A DNA stretch of 14,038 nucleotides from LMUY01 sp964245495 (lineage in GTDB: Bacteria; Pseudomonadota; Alphaproteobacteria; Acetobacterales; Acetobacteraceae), in NCBI GenBank assembly GCA_964245495.1, contig CAXTNC010000080.1:1-14038 (forward strand), given 5' to 3'. The notes below the pieces were generated by a model. The model did not search any database and was not told where the DNA came from. It saw only the letters and a list, made by a program, of their open reading frames with translations. Made by a program: the position numbers and the translations under genes. This document shows, in pieces, positions 1-6,258 of this stretch. Position 1 is the stretch's first letter. Each line of letters starts with the position of its first letter.

Positions 1-169
1 CGCCCAGCACGATGCGGTCGGTCGGGTGGTCGTGCTTGCCGTGCTGGGTGAGGTCCGCCGTTTGGGCGAAGAACTCGCGCGCCGCGTCCTCCAGCGTCCC
101 GTCCTGCTCCGCACCCTGCCACGGAGCCGCCAGCAACCCAGCCTCCGCGGCGGAAACAGACAGGGACAT
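1..169 (-). CDS. Unknown protein, N-terminal 56 residues (cut by window edge)
   Basis: An open frame runs from an ATG at 169 to the window edge with no stop. TTAGGA sits about 8 bases upstream of the ATG as a plausible ribosome binding site. It begins MSLSVSAAEAGLLAAPWQ and continues with an acidic and Ala-rich stretch, then a His/Asp-containing segment (around residues 44-49). No signal peptide or membrane segment is visible in the part present. It lies 65 bases downstream of sctD on the same strand, so it is probably co-transcribed and could be a T3SS accessory protein, chaperone or substrate. I do not recognise the family and assign no function. Confidence 0.6.
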   Translation of the reverse strand, partial: MSLSVSAAEAGLLAAPWQGAEQDGTLEDAAREFFAQTADLTQHGKHDHPTDRIVLG

Positions 170-234
170 GGGGTTCCTAACGGGTCAGGAGCAAAAGCGA
201 AGGAATGGATCGGAAAGCTGCATCCATCGCGCGC

Positions 235-1143
235 CTAGAAATGCACGGCCAGCGACCGTGCGCCGCGCTGTAGCAGCACCGTGTCGGGCGTGATGGCTAA
301 AACCGTCCAGCCGTCGGCCAAGCGGGCACCAAGGAATAGTTTCTGGCCACTGCCGTCGATGATGTAGGGCTCCGTTCCCGTCCAGGCGGCCTGCACGGCC
401 AAAGGCGGCTTCTCAGCCGCCACACGCACCTGGTCCAGCAGCAGCATCCGGGCGCCGAATGCACCGTCGAACCAGTGCTGCATGTTGCGGAGCGTCGCCT
501 CCTGGGCGGGTGATATAGTACCGGATAAGATAAGCGCTCCATCAGGCCCTTTGGTCATGGTCACGGTGTCGAGCTGCGCCATCTTGAGGTGAGCTTGCGT
601 CTCGGCCACCACATCCCGTGCGGTGGGGAGCGGCTGGGCAGGGACAGCAAGCATTGCCTCTGCGACGACTGACTTGCTGAGGAAAGGCTGCACAACGGCG
701 CCATCAGTGGCGGAGGCAAAGGTGAACAGGAGCACAAAGGCTGCGAATGCCGCGGCACCGGTTGCGGAGAGGGTCACCCGGCGCCGACCCGGAGAGCAAG
801 ACAGCGGTAAAGTGGGAAGGGACAGCAGAAAGCTAGTATCACCAGCTTTGAAATGAATCGTGCGCGTGCAGCGGGTTGCTGCGGCACCGGGCCGCAAGGC
901 GCGGCGGCGCCCTCGAACATGGATCGGACCGGAATTAGCTGTCAGAAAAACACTATCTGGGCCCACATCGACGGTGAAATGATGGCTGGCAAGTCTGGGA
1001 TCGAGCAGCACGACGTCGTTCGAGAGCGCGGAACCCACGCTATAGCAACCGGCGGGAAGAGCGATGCGCGCGCCCTGGTGTGGGCCTTGCTCGACCATAA
1101 GCTCGGGGTCGAGAGACCCTCCCATGGCATGGCTGGATTGCAT
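235..1143 (-). CDS. sctD: SctD, inner-membrane ring protein with FHA domain
   Basis: Predicted outer inner-membrane ring component of the T3SS basal body, which surrounds the SctJ ring. Counting from the upstream TTG at 1155, residues 19-112 look like a cytoplasmic FHA-type domain, with SNDVVLLDPRLASHHFTV (45-62) matching the FHA N-D and S-x-H core. Residues 128-148 form one hydrophobic membrane helix. The rest (151-306) would be periplasmic and ends with a G-rich beta segment (DGSGQKLFLGARLADGW) typical of the SctD C-terminus. At about 300 residues it is short for SctD, where around 400 is common, so it probably has fewer periplasmic ring-building repeats. The start is uncertain: TTG 1155, ATG 1143 and ATG 1125 are in frame and none has a convincing ribosome binding site. 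ATG 1143 is used here. It follows the 68-residue gene across a strong hairpin and precedes an unknown gene. Confidence 0.82.
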   Translation of the reverse strand: MQSSHAMGGSLDPELMVEQGPHQGARIALPAGCYSVGSALSNDVVLLDPRLASHHFTVDVGPDSVFLTANSGPIHVRGRRRALRPGAAATRCTRTIHFKAGDTSFLLSLPTLPLSCSPGRRRVTLSATGAAAFAAFVLLFTFASATDGAVVQPFLSKSVVAEAMLAVPAQPLPTARDVVAETQAHLKMAQLDTVTMTKGPDGALILSGTISPAQEATLRNMQHWFDGAFGARMLLLDQVRVAAEKPPLAVQAAWTGTEPYIIDGSGQKLFLGARLADGWTVLAITPDTVLLQRGARSLAVHF

Positions 1144-1174
1144 CGGGTTACCCAAACGGATTTGTTGGAGGGTA

Positions 1175-1203
1175 ACGTCCTGGCCGTGACACGGCCAGGA
1201 CGT
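1175..1203 (-). promoter_or_regulatory. Perfect 14-bp inverted repeat (mRNA hairpin) between small gene and sctD
   Basis: ACGTCCTGGCCGTG (1175-1188) is followed by one base and then its exact reverse complement (1190-1203). With a realistic loop this is a GC-rich stem of about 12-13 bp. It begins 9 bases after the stop codon of the 68-residue gene. No U-run follows in the direction of transcription (TTACCCTCC), so it is not a canonical intrinsic terminator. It is better read as a partial terminator or a 3' mRNA-stabilising hairpin that lets the small upstream gene be expressed above sctD. Confidence 0.6.
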
Positions 1204-1212
1204 GCGGGCGCG

Positions 1213-1419
1213 TCAGCCGATGTTCGGGCGCTGCTGGGCGGCAGTCTCTTCGGCACCGTCAATCGTCTTGGCGATCGTAATTTCCGTATTGGTCTGAATG
1301 GCAAGTTGGAACGCGCTGTTCATCTGCGCTATCTCATCGCTGACAGACGTGGCACCTGCTGCAAGGGCAGTTGGGTCTGTGGCGGGCGGCGCAGAACCTG
1401 TCGAGGTGGTCGTGTCCAT
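1213..1419 (-). CDS. Small 68-residue protein, candidate T3SS needle/pilus subunit
   Basis: The N-terminal third is rich in Thr, Ser, Ala and Pro, as in early T3SS substrates. It is followed by a predicted helical C-terminal half (VSDEIAQMNSAFQLAIQTN, then a second Ala/Glu-rich helix) ending QQRPNIG. There is no signal peptide, no membrane helix and no cysteine. Size and layout (disordered N-terminus, helical body) fit needle proteins of the SctF/NopA kind, and it sits directly upstream of sctD. The ribosome binding site is the best in the window (AAGGAG, 6 bases from ATG) and a stable hairpin follows the stop, both consistent with a subunit made in many copies. The needle call is inference from size, position and expression signals; it could instead be another small secreted protein. 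Confidence 0.5.
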   Translation of the reverse strand: MDTTTSTGSAPPATDPTALAAGATSVSDEIAQMNSAFQLAIQTNTEITIAKTIDGAEETAAQQRPNIG

Positions 1420-1425
1420 GTTTAA

Positions 1426-1431
1426 CTCCTT
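1426..1431 (-). promoter_or_regulatory. Strong Shine-Dalgarno of the 68-residue gene
   Basis: On the minus strand AAGGAG is followed by TTAAAC and then the ATG at 1419, with near-ideal match and spacing. It fixes the start of the small gene and suggests high translation. Confidence 0.8.
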
Positions 1432-1518
1432 CTAAGTGGTGTTCGATGGTTCGAGCGACCAGCAGGATGCCGAAGCCCAAGTTAGGAACTGCCAAGCAGC
1501 CCCACGAACGCGGCCTGG

Positions 1519-3780
1519 TCAGGCCGACACCCCCGTCGCCTGAGCAGCCGCGGCTTGGGCCGCAGGAGCCGGGGTATTCTCATTGGATGTTGCCGTTGAC
1601 GTTTCAGGGACCATGCGGGATCCCAGGGGAAGGGCGCTGCCACCGCCACCACCGATGGTGGTCGCCCCTGCCGTGGACGGTGCTGCTGGCGCTGCCAGGA
1701 GGGAGCCGAGGTTCTCGCCTGCGGCGCTCAGGGCGGTTTTGACGTTGGCACCCAGCGACGAGCTGTTGATGGTTTCAAGAAGTTGTCCAATCATGCCCGG
1801 CACTGTTGCCGAAACCGCGGCCGGAACCGGCGCCAACGCAGTGGGGTCTGGGGCTGCGGCGATGGGCGCAAGCCCGTTCGCCTTCCGCAGGATGTTGTCA
1901 ATGGTGAACGTGCTGATGCCGGCGCTAGGGTCGGAACTCGGTTGCGCCGCCGCGGCCGTGACCTTCGCGGGCGCGTCGAGCAGTTGCGCCTGCATGGTTT
2001 CGAGCGACATCAGCGCCTGAAACTTCTGATCCGAGCTCAGCGCAGGCGACGCAGCGATCTGCGACGCCAAGCCCTGCACGAGCTGACCCAGGTCAGGAGG
2101 AGGGGTGGAGATAGTGCCACCATAAACCAACGGCGTGTGTTCGGCTATTGGGACAGCTGGGCTGGCGGATGCCGTCGTGCTTTGCACAGCAATTGGCACC
2201 GCCGGCGAAATATTATTGGTTGGTGGGGTTACACTGGCTTCCGGACTCGGAACGGCAGGAGCAGCCGTGGCTGGAGCCGCATATGCCTGAACGTTCTCGC
2301 TGAGCGACCCTGTTGGCACTTGAGCGACAGGTGTTGTCGAAGCTTGAGCGCTAGCATTGCTAGCGGCAGTAGCTTGGGCCGCAGGAGCCGAAGCACTCTC
2401 ATTAGGCGTGGCGGCTGGCGCTTGAGCAACCGATGTTGTCGGGGCTTGAGCACCCACATCGCCAGCAGCACTGACCGTCCCCGTTGCAGGCGTCGCTGCT
2501 GGCGGCATCGTCAGAAGAGTGCCGAGACTCTGGGCTGCGGCGCTAAGGGCGGTTTTGACGTCGGCGCCCAGCGACGAGCTGTTGATAGTTTCAACAAGCT
2601 GGCTGACCATTCCCGGCACTGTTGCTGAGATGGCAGCAGGGGCAGAGGAAGCCGCCGAAACAGTGTCCGGTGTCGTGACGATCGGCGCCAACCCATTTGA
2701 CACCCGCAGGATGTTGTCAATCGTGAACGTGCTGATGCCGGCACTGGGATTAGAGCTTGGTTGCGCCGCTGCGGTCGTGGCCTTTGCGGGCGCGTCGTTC
2801 AGTTCCGCCTGCATGGTCTCAAGCGACACCAACGCCTGGACCTTCTGGTCCGAGGTCAGCGTCGGGGAGTTCGCAACTTGCGCTGTCAGGCTCTGCATGA
2901 GCAGGCCCAGATCTGGAGGAGAACTTGCGGACGCAAGCCCTGCTGTCGGACTTTGTGTGACGATCGGCACAGTCGCCGGAGTTTCACTAACAGGCAGTGC
3001 TACAGTGGCCGATGAAAGCGGGGCAGAAGCGGCAGCTGCTGGCTGCGCGGACTGGTCACTATTGCCTGCTACGCCGCCCGTCGATTGTCCACCTACCCCG
3101 ATCATCGCCGATGTGACGAAGTTGGTAAAGTATTGTTCCACCCCACCGCCAATGCCGTCCAAGCTGAATGTCGGATTGGTGCTGGAAATCTGACTGCCAC
3201 CCAAGGTTGTCAGGGCACCAATATCCTGCTTGCCTGCAACGAGCACCGTGTCATTGAGGTTGCCCATCGAGGAGTCAGACGAATGGGCGTTTCCGCTCCG
3301 GACGGCGCTGATGTCGACTTGGCTGCCAGCCTGCCCCTCAAAGTTGCTCATCAGCACCGTGCCGCTGCTGCTGGTCACTGCCACTTCGCTGATGTGGGCA
3401 ACGCCGTTGTTGAGCGCAGTGGGCTGTATCTCGACCGTGGTGCCGTCGGCGAGATTGATGGCGATCCCGTTTCGCTGGAACTCGGCGACGTTGCCGTCAC
3501 TCGCAGTTAGATGCGGATCGCCCCATACATTAAGGTATGTGTTGGTTTGCTTGTCGTAAATGGTGATCTGCCCGTCGTTCGCGTATGACGAACCGCCATG
3601 GGTCGAGGCGTCAGAGCCAATGATCAGATACCGCCCGGTGTCCACCGCATTCCCGTCCACAGCGAGCTTGCTGCTCCCAACTGCGGCGCTGAACTCGTCG
3701 GGGGAAGGGTTTTCCCCGCTGGAGCCGAGAGGCGTGGAGATCAATCCTGCGGAAGCAAAACTCTGTATCGATTGGCTCAT
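1519..3780 (-). CDS. NopE-like DUF1521/MIIA autocleaving T3SS effector candidate
   Basis: A 753-residue protein with no signal peptide and a Ser-rich N-terminus typical of T3SS substrates. Residues about 45-150 form a beta-rich domain with VWGDPHLTASDGN (85-97). GDPH at 87-90 matches the GD|PH site of metal-ion-inducible autocleavage (DUF1521/MIIA) domains of Bradyrhizobium NopE1/NopE2, where calcium triggers cleavage between Asp and Pro. The NopE1 site reads GDPHVD; here it is GDPHLT. Cleavage would give pieces of about 88 and 665 residues. The rest is low-complexity Ala/Ser/Thr/Pro linker plus two copies of an approximately 135-residue module (288-423 and 561-695), each containing GISTFTIDNILR. 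The start has GAGGG about 7 bases upstream. Adjacency to the T3SS operon supports a secreted role. The host target is unknown. GDPH also occurs in von Willebrand type D domains, but the setting here favours DUF1521. Confidence 0.78.
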   Translation of the reverse strand: MSQSIQSFASAGLISTPLGSSGENPSPDEFSAAVGSSKLAVDGNAVDTGRYLIIGSDASTHGGSSYANDGQITIYDKQTNTYLNVWGDPHLTASDGNVAEFQRNGIAINLADGTTVEIQPTALNNGVAHISEVAVTSSSGTVLMSNFEGQAGSQVDISAVRSGNAHSSDSSMGNLNDTVLVAGKQDIGALTTLGGSQISSTNPTFSLDGIGGGVEQYFTNFVTSAMIGVGGQSTGGVAGNSDQSAQPAAAASAPLSSATVALPVSETPATVPIVTQSPTAGLASASSPPDLGLLMQSLTAQVANSPTLTSDQKVQALVSLETMQAELNDAPAKATTAAAQPSSNPSAGISTFTIDNILRVSNGLAPIVTTPDTVSAASSAPAAISATVPGMVSQLVETINSSSLGADVKTALSAAAQSLGTLLTMPPAATPATGTVSAAGDVGAQAPTTSVAQAPAATPNESASAPAAQATAASNASAQASTTPVAQVPTGSLSENVQAYAAPATAAPAVPSPEASVTPPTNNISPAVPIAVQSTTASASPAVPIAEHTPLVYGGTISTPPPDLGQLVQGLASQIAASPALSSDQKFQALMSLETMQAQLLDAPAKVTAAAAQPSSDPSAGISTFTIDNILRKANGLAPIAAAPDPTALAPVPAAVSATVPGMIGQLLETINSSSLGANVKTALSAAGENLGSLLAAPAAPSTAGATTIGGGGGSALPLGSRMVPETSTATSNENTPAPAAQAAAAQATGVSA
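1696..2100 (-). repeat. Effector internal repeat, copy 2
   Basis: Encodes residues 561-695 of the NopE-like protein. It aligns along its whole length with copy 1, with one single-residue gap. Conserved blocks are PPDLG at the start, SDQK-QAL-SLETMQA, the invariant AGISTFTIDNILR, NGLAPI, SATVPGM and INSSSLGA-VKTALSAA. Similarity is obvious at DNA level as well, so this is a true intragenic duplication. Confidence 0.9.
2512..2919 (-). repeat. Effector internal repeat, copy 1
   Basis: Encodes residues 288-423 of the NopE-like protein and is the partner of the copy at 1696-2100. An Ala/Thr/Pro-rich linker of about 137 residues separates the two. The predicted structure is two helical blocks flanking the TFTIDNILR core. 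I do not recognise the module. Confidence 0.9.
3511..3522 (-). other. GDPH putative self-cleavage site in the NopE-like effector
   Basis: The codons for Gly-Asp-Pro-His (residues 87-90). In characterised MIIA proteins the Asp-Pro bond is broken autocatalytically in the presence of calcium. Cleavage here is inferred from the motif and the surrounding domain. Confidence 0.7.
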
Positions 3781-3807
3781 TGATTTACCCTCTTGGGAAT
3801 CAGTCGA

Positions 3808-3975
3808 TTAGAATGGAGCGTCAGGGTCACTTGTATTGTCGTCGAAGGCGTCTGTTGAGTCGTTGATTGCCCCTTGGAACAGAGTGATCATGACGCGAAG
3901 GATCGCATCGGGGAGGGCTTGTTGGACCGGATCAGTGCTTTGCGTGCCGTCGACGGGGGTGACTGCGCCACTCAT
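3808..3975 (-). CDS. Small acidic protein (55 residues) upstream of the effector
   Basis: A short open frame whose stop lies 27 bases before the NopE-like start, so the two are probably co-transcribed. ATG 3975 is chosen because AGG lies 7 bases upstream; an ATG 15 codons earlier (4020) has no comparable signal. The protein starts MSGAVTPVDG, has one amphipathic segment (ALPDAILRVMITLFQG) and a very acidic C-terminus (DAFDDNTSDPDAPF). Small size and acidity with an amphipathic helix could fit a chaperone fragment or a small secreted protein, but it matches nothing I recognise. Coding status is moderately supported by position and ribosome binding site. Confidence 0.5.
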   Translation of the reverse strand: MSGAVTPVDGTQSTDPVQQALPDAILRVMITLFQGAINDSTDAFDDNTSDPDAPF

Positions 3976-4251
3976 AAACTGGCCTGACTGAGAACTCGGG
4001 AAGCGCCACGCTCTGGCCATGATGCGTCAAAACTTCTACCAACCTTGCCGAGCACAATCGAAATAATGCTCAAGACAAAGCAAGCAGCCCTACCCGGTGC
4101 GCTTGCCAGCTTTGCAGTCAATTGGACCCCAGATGCGCATCCAGCTCGGGTCGTGAACGGCATTCTGTCCTCCCAACAGCGACCAGCATGACCTAGTATC
4201 TATACTGACTCTATTTTGACGCAAGCCGCACAACTCTTGTATGCGAAGTCA

Positions 4252-4264
4252 CTAGACTGTCTAG
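4252..4264. promoter_or_regulatory. Palindrome CTAGACTGTCTAG, possible operator
   Basis: Two perfect 6-bp arms around a single T, in the middle of the divergent intergenic region. The symmetry suits a dimeric transcription factor. The regulator is unknown, and no regulator gene lies in the window. Confidence 0.35.
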
Positions 4265-4397
4265 CAGCAAGTTGCGCTGGTCAACTCCTGTTCACGTTCG
4301 CTTGATAGCAGCGGGAAAATTTGCTTGCAAGGCTTAAGATTAAGTTTGTTACGCCGGCACGAGTCTTTCGTTAATATGTTGTAAATTTGTCACATTC

Positions 4398-4451
4398 TAG
4401 TTCACTGGTTGACACCGCTTGGGTTAGTTCATTAGTGAGAGCCTTAGTTCA
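4398..4451 (+). repeat. Three direct repeats of TAGTTCA upstream of sctI
   Basis: TAGTTCA occurs at 4398-4404, 4425-4431 and 4445-4451, with start-to-start spacings of 27 and 20 bases. All lie within the 130 bases before the sctI start, and a TTGACA lies between copies 1 and 2. Possible activator sites; no known consensus is matched. Confidence 0.4.
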
Positions 4452-4523
4452 CAACGACCAAGTAGTGCACGCGTCGCTTCCACTTGTGTCAGTCCTAATA
4501 TGCGCGTCGGGGAGTGCAAGCCT

Positions 4524-4952
4524 GTGGCCGAGCCAATTGCTGCCGTCCAAACAGCCGTTGCCCCGGATTTTTCACATCATGCTGATGCGGCGACGTCCAA
4601 CGAGGCAGCGGCTTTCGCAAATGCAATCAGCCAGAGCGCACCGGCTGAGCATGTCTCTGCTGCACTCCCCGCGTCGGCCTTGGGAGGCATTGCAGCCGAA
4701 CTTGCCAAAGAGGCGAACGCATTCACCAATCATGTACAATCTGCCAGCAAAGGCCTTGATGTCGCGAAGCCCGGCCTCGACCAGCCGCAGACAGGGGCAG
4801 GGAAGGCTGACATGCCCGGCATGAAAGCCAGCATGGATCAATCCATCGCCAGCATGCACAACGCCTACATGTTTGCCATCGAAACCACCCTGGCCAGCAA
4901 GGGCTCCACCGAAACCACCAAGATCTTCAACACCCTGCTCAAAGGCCAATGA
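4524..4952 (+). CDS. sctI: SctI, inner rod protein (NolB/HrpB type)
   Basis: First gene of the operon, about 142 residues. The N-terminal two thirds are Ala-rich and low in similarity. The C-terminus (MDQSIASMHNAYMFAIETT, then ending IFNTLLKGQ) has the pattern of the SctI/YscI/HrpB inner-rod family, whose conserved C-terminal helix packs in the basal body and joins the export gate to the needle. The GTG at 4524 is preferred because GGGGAG lies 9 bases upstream; the in-frame ATG at 4500 has no ribosome binding site. The stop overlaps the sctJ ATG (ATGA), so the two are translationally coupled. Position immediately before sctJ matches nolB-nolT in rhizobia. Confidence 0.75.
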   Translation: MAEPIAAVQTAVAPDFSHHADAATSNEAAAFANAISQSAPAEHVSAALPASALGGIAAELAKEANAFTNHVQSASKGLDVAKPGLDQPQTGAGKADMPGMKASMDQSIASMHNAYMFAIETTLASKGSTETTKIFNTLLKGQ

Positions 4953-5710
4953 GGATGTGCCTAAAACGCCCAGCGCTGCTCCTCTTGCTGCTCCTCGCCG
5001 GCTGCAAGACCGAGTTGTACGCCAGCTTGCCCGAGCGGGAAGCCAACGAGATGCTCGGCTTTCTGCTCAGCTCCGGCATCTCGGCCGAGAAGGCCATTGT
5101 TAAGGACGGCACCATCACACTGACCGTCGAGAAATCCCAGTTTGCCCAGGCGGTCAGCCTGCTCAGCGAGCGCGGCTACCCGCGGCGGCGGTTCGAAACC
5201 ATGGGCGACGTGTTCAAGGCCAGCGGCCTCGTCGCTTCTCCCATGCAGGAGCGTGCGCGCTTCTTATGGGCGCTCAGCCAGGAACTGTCGGCGACCGTCG
5301 CCGAGATCGATGGCGTGATCAGCGCCCGCGTCGAAGTCGTGCTGCCCAACAATGACCTGTTGGCGCGCAACCCGGCGCCCTCCTCCGCTTCTGTCTTCGT
5401 GCGCTATGACGACCGCTCGGCGGTCGCGACCCTGGTGCCACAAATCAAGATGCTCGTCGCCAACAGCGTCGAAGGGCTGGCGTATGACAAGGTTTCGGTC
5501 GTGCTGGTGCCGGCCGCGGCGCCACTGCCGGCGCCGGGTCCGTCCGTGGCGACGGCGGAGCCGCTGGGGCTCGTGCTGGGCAGTGCCGGCGTGACGTTCG
5601 CTGCGCTCGGCGGCGCAGGATGGCTTGCCCGCAGGCGGCTGGCGGCCCTGTTCCGCCCCGCCCCGCTCGCAGTGGCAACGCGCGCGACCCTCGCCGCGCC
5701 GGCCAAGTGA
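4949..5710 (+). CDS. sctJ: SctJ, inner-membrane ring lipoprotein (HrcJ/NolT)
   Basis: A 253-residue member of the YscJ/HrcJ/PrgK family, which forms the inner ring of the basal body in the inner membrane. A signal peptide with a long Leu run ends in the lipobox LAGC, making Cys19 the lipidation site. The periplasmic ring-building domain contains the family core ERARFLWALSQELSATV (101-117) followed by IDGVISARVEVVLP (120-133). A C-terminal membrane helix spans about 205-226, followed by an Arg-rich cytoplasmic tail. The length is normal for the family. The ATG overlaps the sctI stop by 4 bases and the gene's own stop overlaps the sctK GTG. Confidence 0.95.
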   Translation: MRMCLKRPALLLLLLLAGCKTELYASLPEREANEMLGFLLSSGISAEKAIVKDGTITLTVEKSQFAQAVSLLSERGYPRRRFETMGDVFKASGLVASPMQERARFLWALSQELSATVAEIDGVISARVEVVLPNNDLLARNPAPSSASVFVRYDDRSAVATLVPQIKMLVANSVEGLAYDKVSVVLVPAAAPLPAPGPSVATAEPLGLVLGSAGVTFAALGGAGWLARRRLAALFRPAPLAVATRATLAAPAK

Positions 5711-6258
5711 CCGTTTTGCCCGGGTCTGCGTGGGCAGACCGGCTTCCAATGGCACTCGGGGAAGACCTGCCGGCGGCCCTTGGCCAGCGCCTGCTTAACA
5801 GCGATGCCTTGCGCCCGCGCCTTTCGGCTTTGCTCGGCCACCGCCTGGGAACGCCGGTCCATGACGTTCTGCTTGAGCGCCTGCTCGCCATGGACGCTCC
5901 TGCCATCAGGCGCCTTTGCCTACAAATCGGTGCAGCATGGCATGGCCGCGCCCTCATACGCCTGCTCGACGGCGAGGTGATCCGCACCCTCACGGCCCGC
6001 CTTGGCTTCGACCCTCGCCCGGCTGCGATCCGCTTCGCAGCATCGGCTCCTGCAACCAACCCGGTGCCCAGCGATGCCTTGGCGGAGCGCATCGAGGGCG
6101 ATGGGGCGGCTTGCCTTGCGGCCTGGTGCGCGTCGTTGCCGTCGCCTGCTCGCGCATATGCCCAACTCGTCCTGTCGCCCCACGCCAACTCCAGAACGGA
6201 TCACGCCGCCTACGGGCCGGCACTCGTCAGGGCCGTCCTGGGCGGGGCAGCGTCTTGA
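5707..6258 (+). CDS. sctK: SctK, sorting-platform accessory protein (NolU-like)
   Basis: About 183 residues from a GTG that overlaps the sctJ stop (GTGA). An upstream in-frame ATG at 5620 would overlap sctJ by 90 bases and is unlikely. The protein is Leu/Ala/Arg-rich and mostly helical, with no signal peptide or membrane segment. Position between sctJ and sctL and general character fit SctK (NolU in rhizobia), the adaptor that links the sorting-platform pods to the SctD cytoplasmic domain. SctK proteins diverge strongly, so the call rests mainly on gene order. Confidence 0.72.
   Translation: MTVLPGSAWADRLPMALGEDLPAALGQRLLNSDALRPRLSALLGHRLGTPVHDVLLERLLAMDAPAIRRLCLQIGAAWHGRALIRLLDGEVIRTLTARLGFDPRPAAIRFAASAPATNPVPSDALAERIEGDGAACLAAWCASLPSPARAYAQLVLSPHANSRTDHAAYGPALVRAVLGGAAS

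Larger units (their letters stand above)
4021..4523. promoter_or_regulatory. Divergent control region between effector group and sct operon
   Basis: About 500 bases without a convincing gene, visibly richer in A/T than the flanking genes, between divergently oriented transcription units. It must hold promoters for both sides. Visible elements are the imperfect-core palindrome AGTATCTATACT (4195-4206), the palindrome CTAGACTGTCTAG (4252-4264), CTTGCAAG (4324-4331) and three direct copies of TAGTTCA (4398-4451). A consensus -35 TTGACA occurs at 4409-4414, but no good -10 lies at standard spacing. I did not find a convincing tts box, PIP box or HrpL-type box. Confidence 0.65.

Noticed and set aside
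853..1425. 190-residue plus-strand frame opposite sctD and the small gene
   Set aside because: It covers two minus-strand genes with better evidence and the hairpin between them; no recognisable domain.
1783..2628. 281-residue plus-strand frame opposite the effector
   Set aside because: Arg-rich, low-complexity translation that follows the effector repeats; no ribosome binding site. Same for the frame at 2519-3193.
3972..4163. 63-residue minus-strand frame upstream of the small acidic gene
   Set aside because: It overlaps that gene's start in another frame, has no ribosome binding site, and its composition is that of non-coding sequence.
4141..4200. Possible tts box (GTCATGCTGGTCGCTG on the minus strand)
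   Set aside because: It resembles the TtsI site only if a base is inserted, and the second half does not match.
4409..4437. Sigma-70 promoter with TTGACA at 4409
   Set aside because: No -10 hexamer with more than three matches at 16-18 base spacing, so I do not call it a constitutive promoter.
4387..4824. 145-residue plus-strand frame overlapping sctI
   Set aside because: It is out of frame with the conserved SctI C-terminus, and the product looks like frame-shifted sctI.
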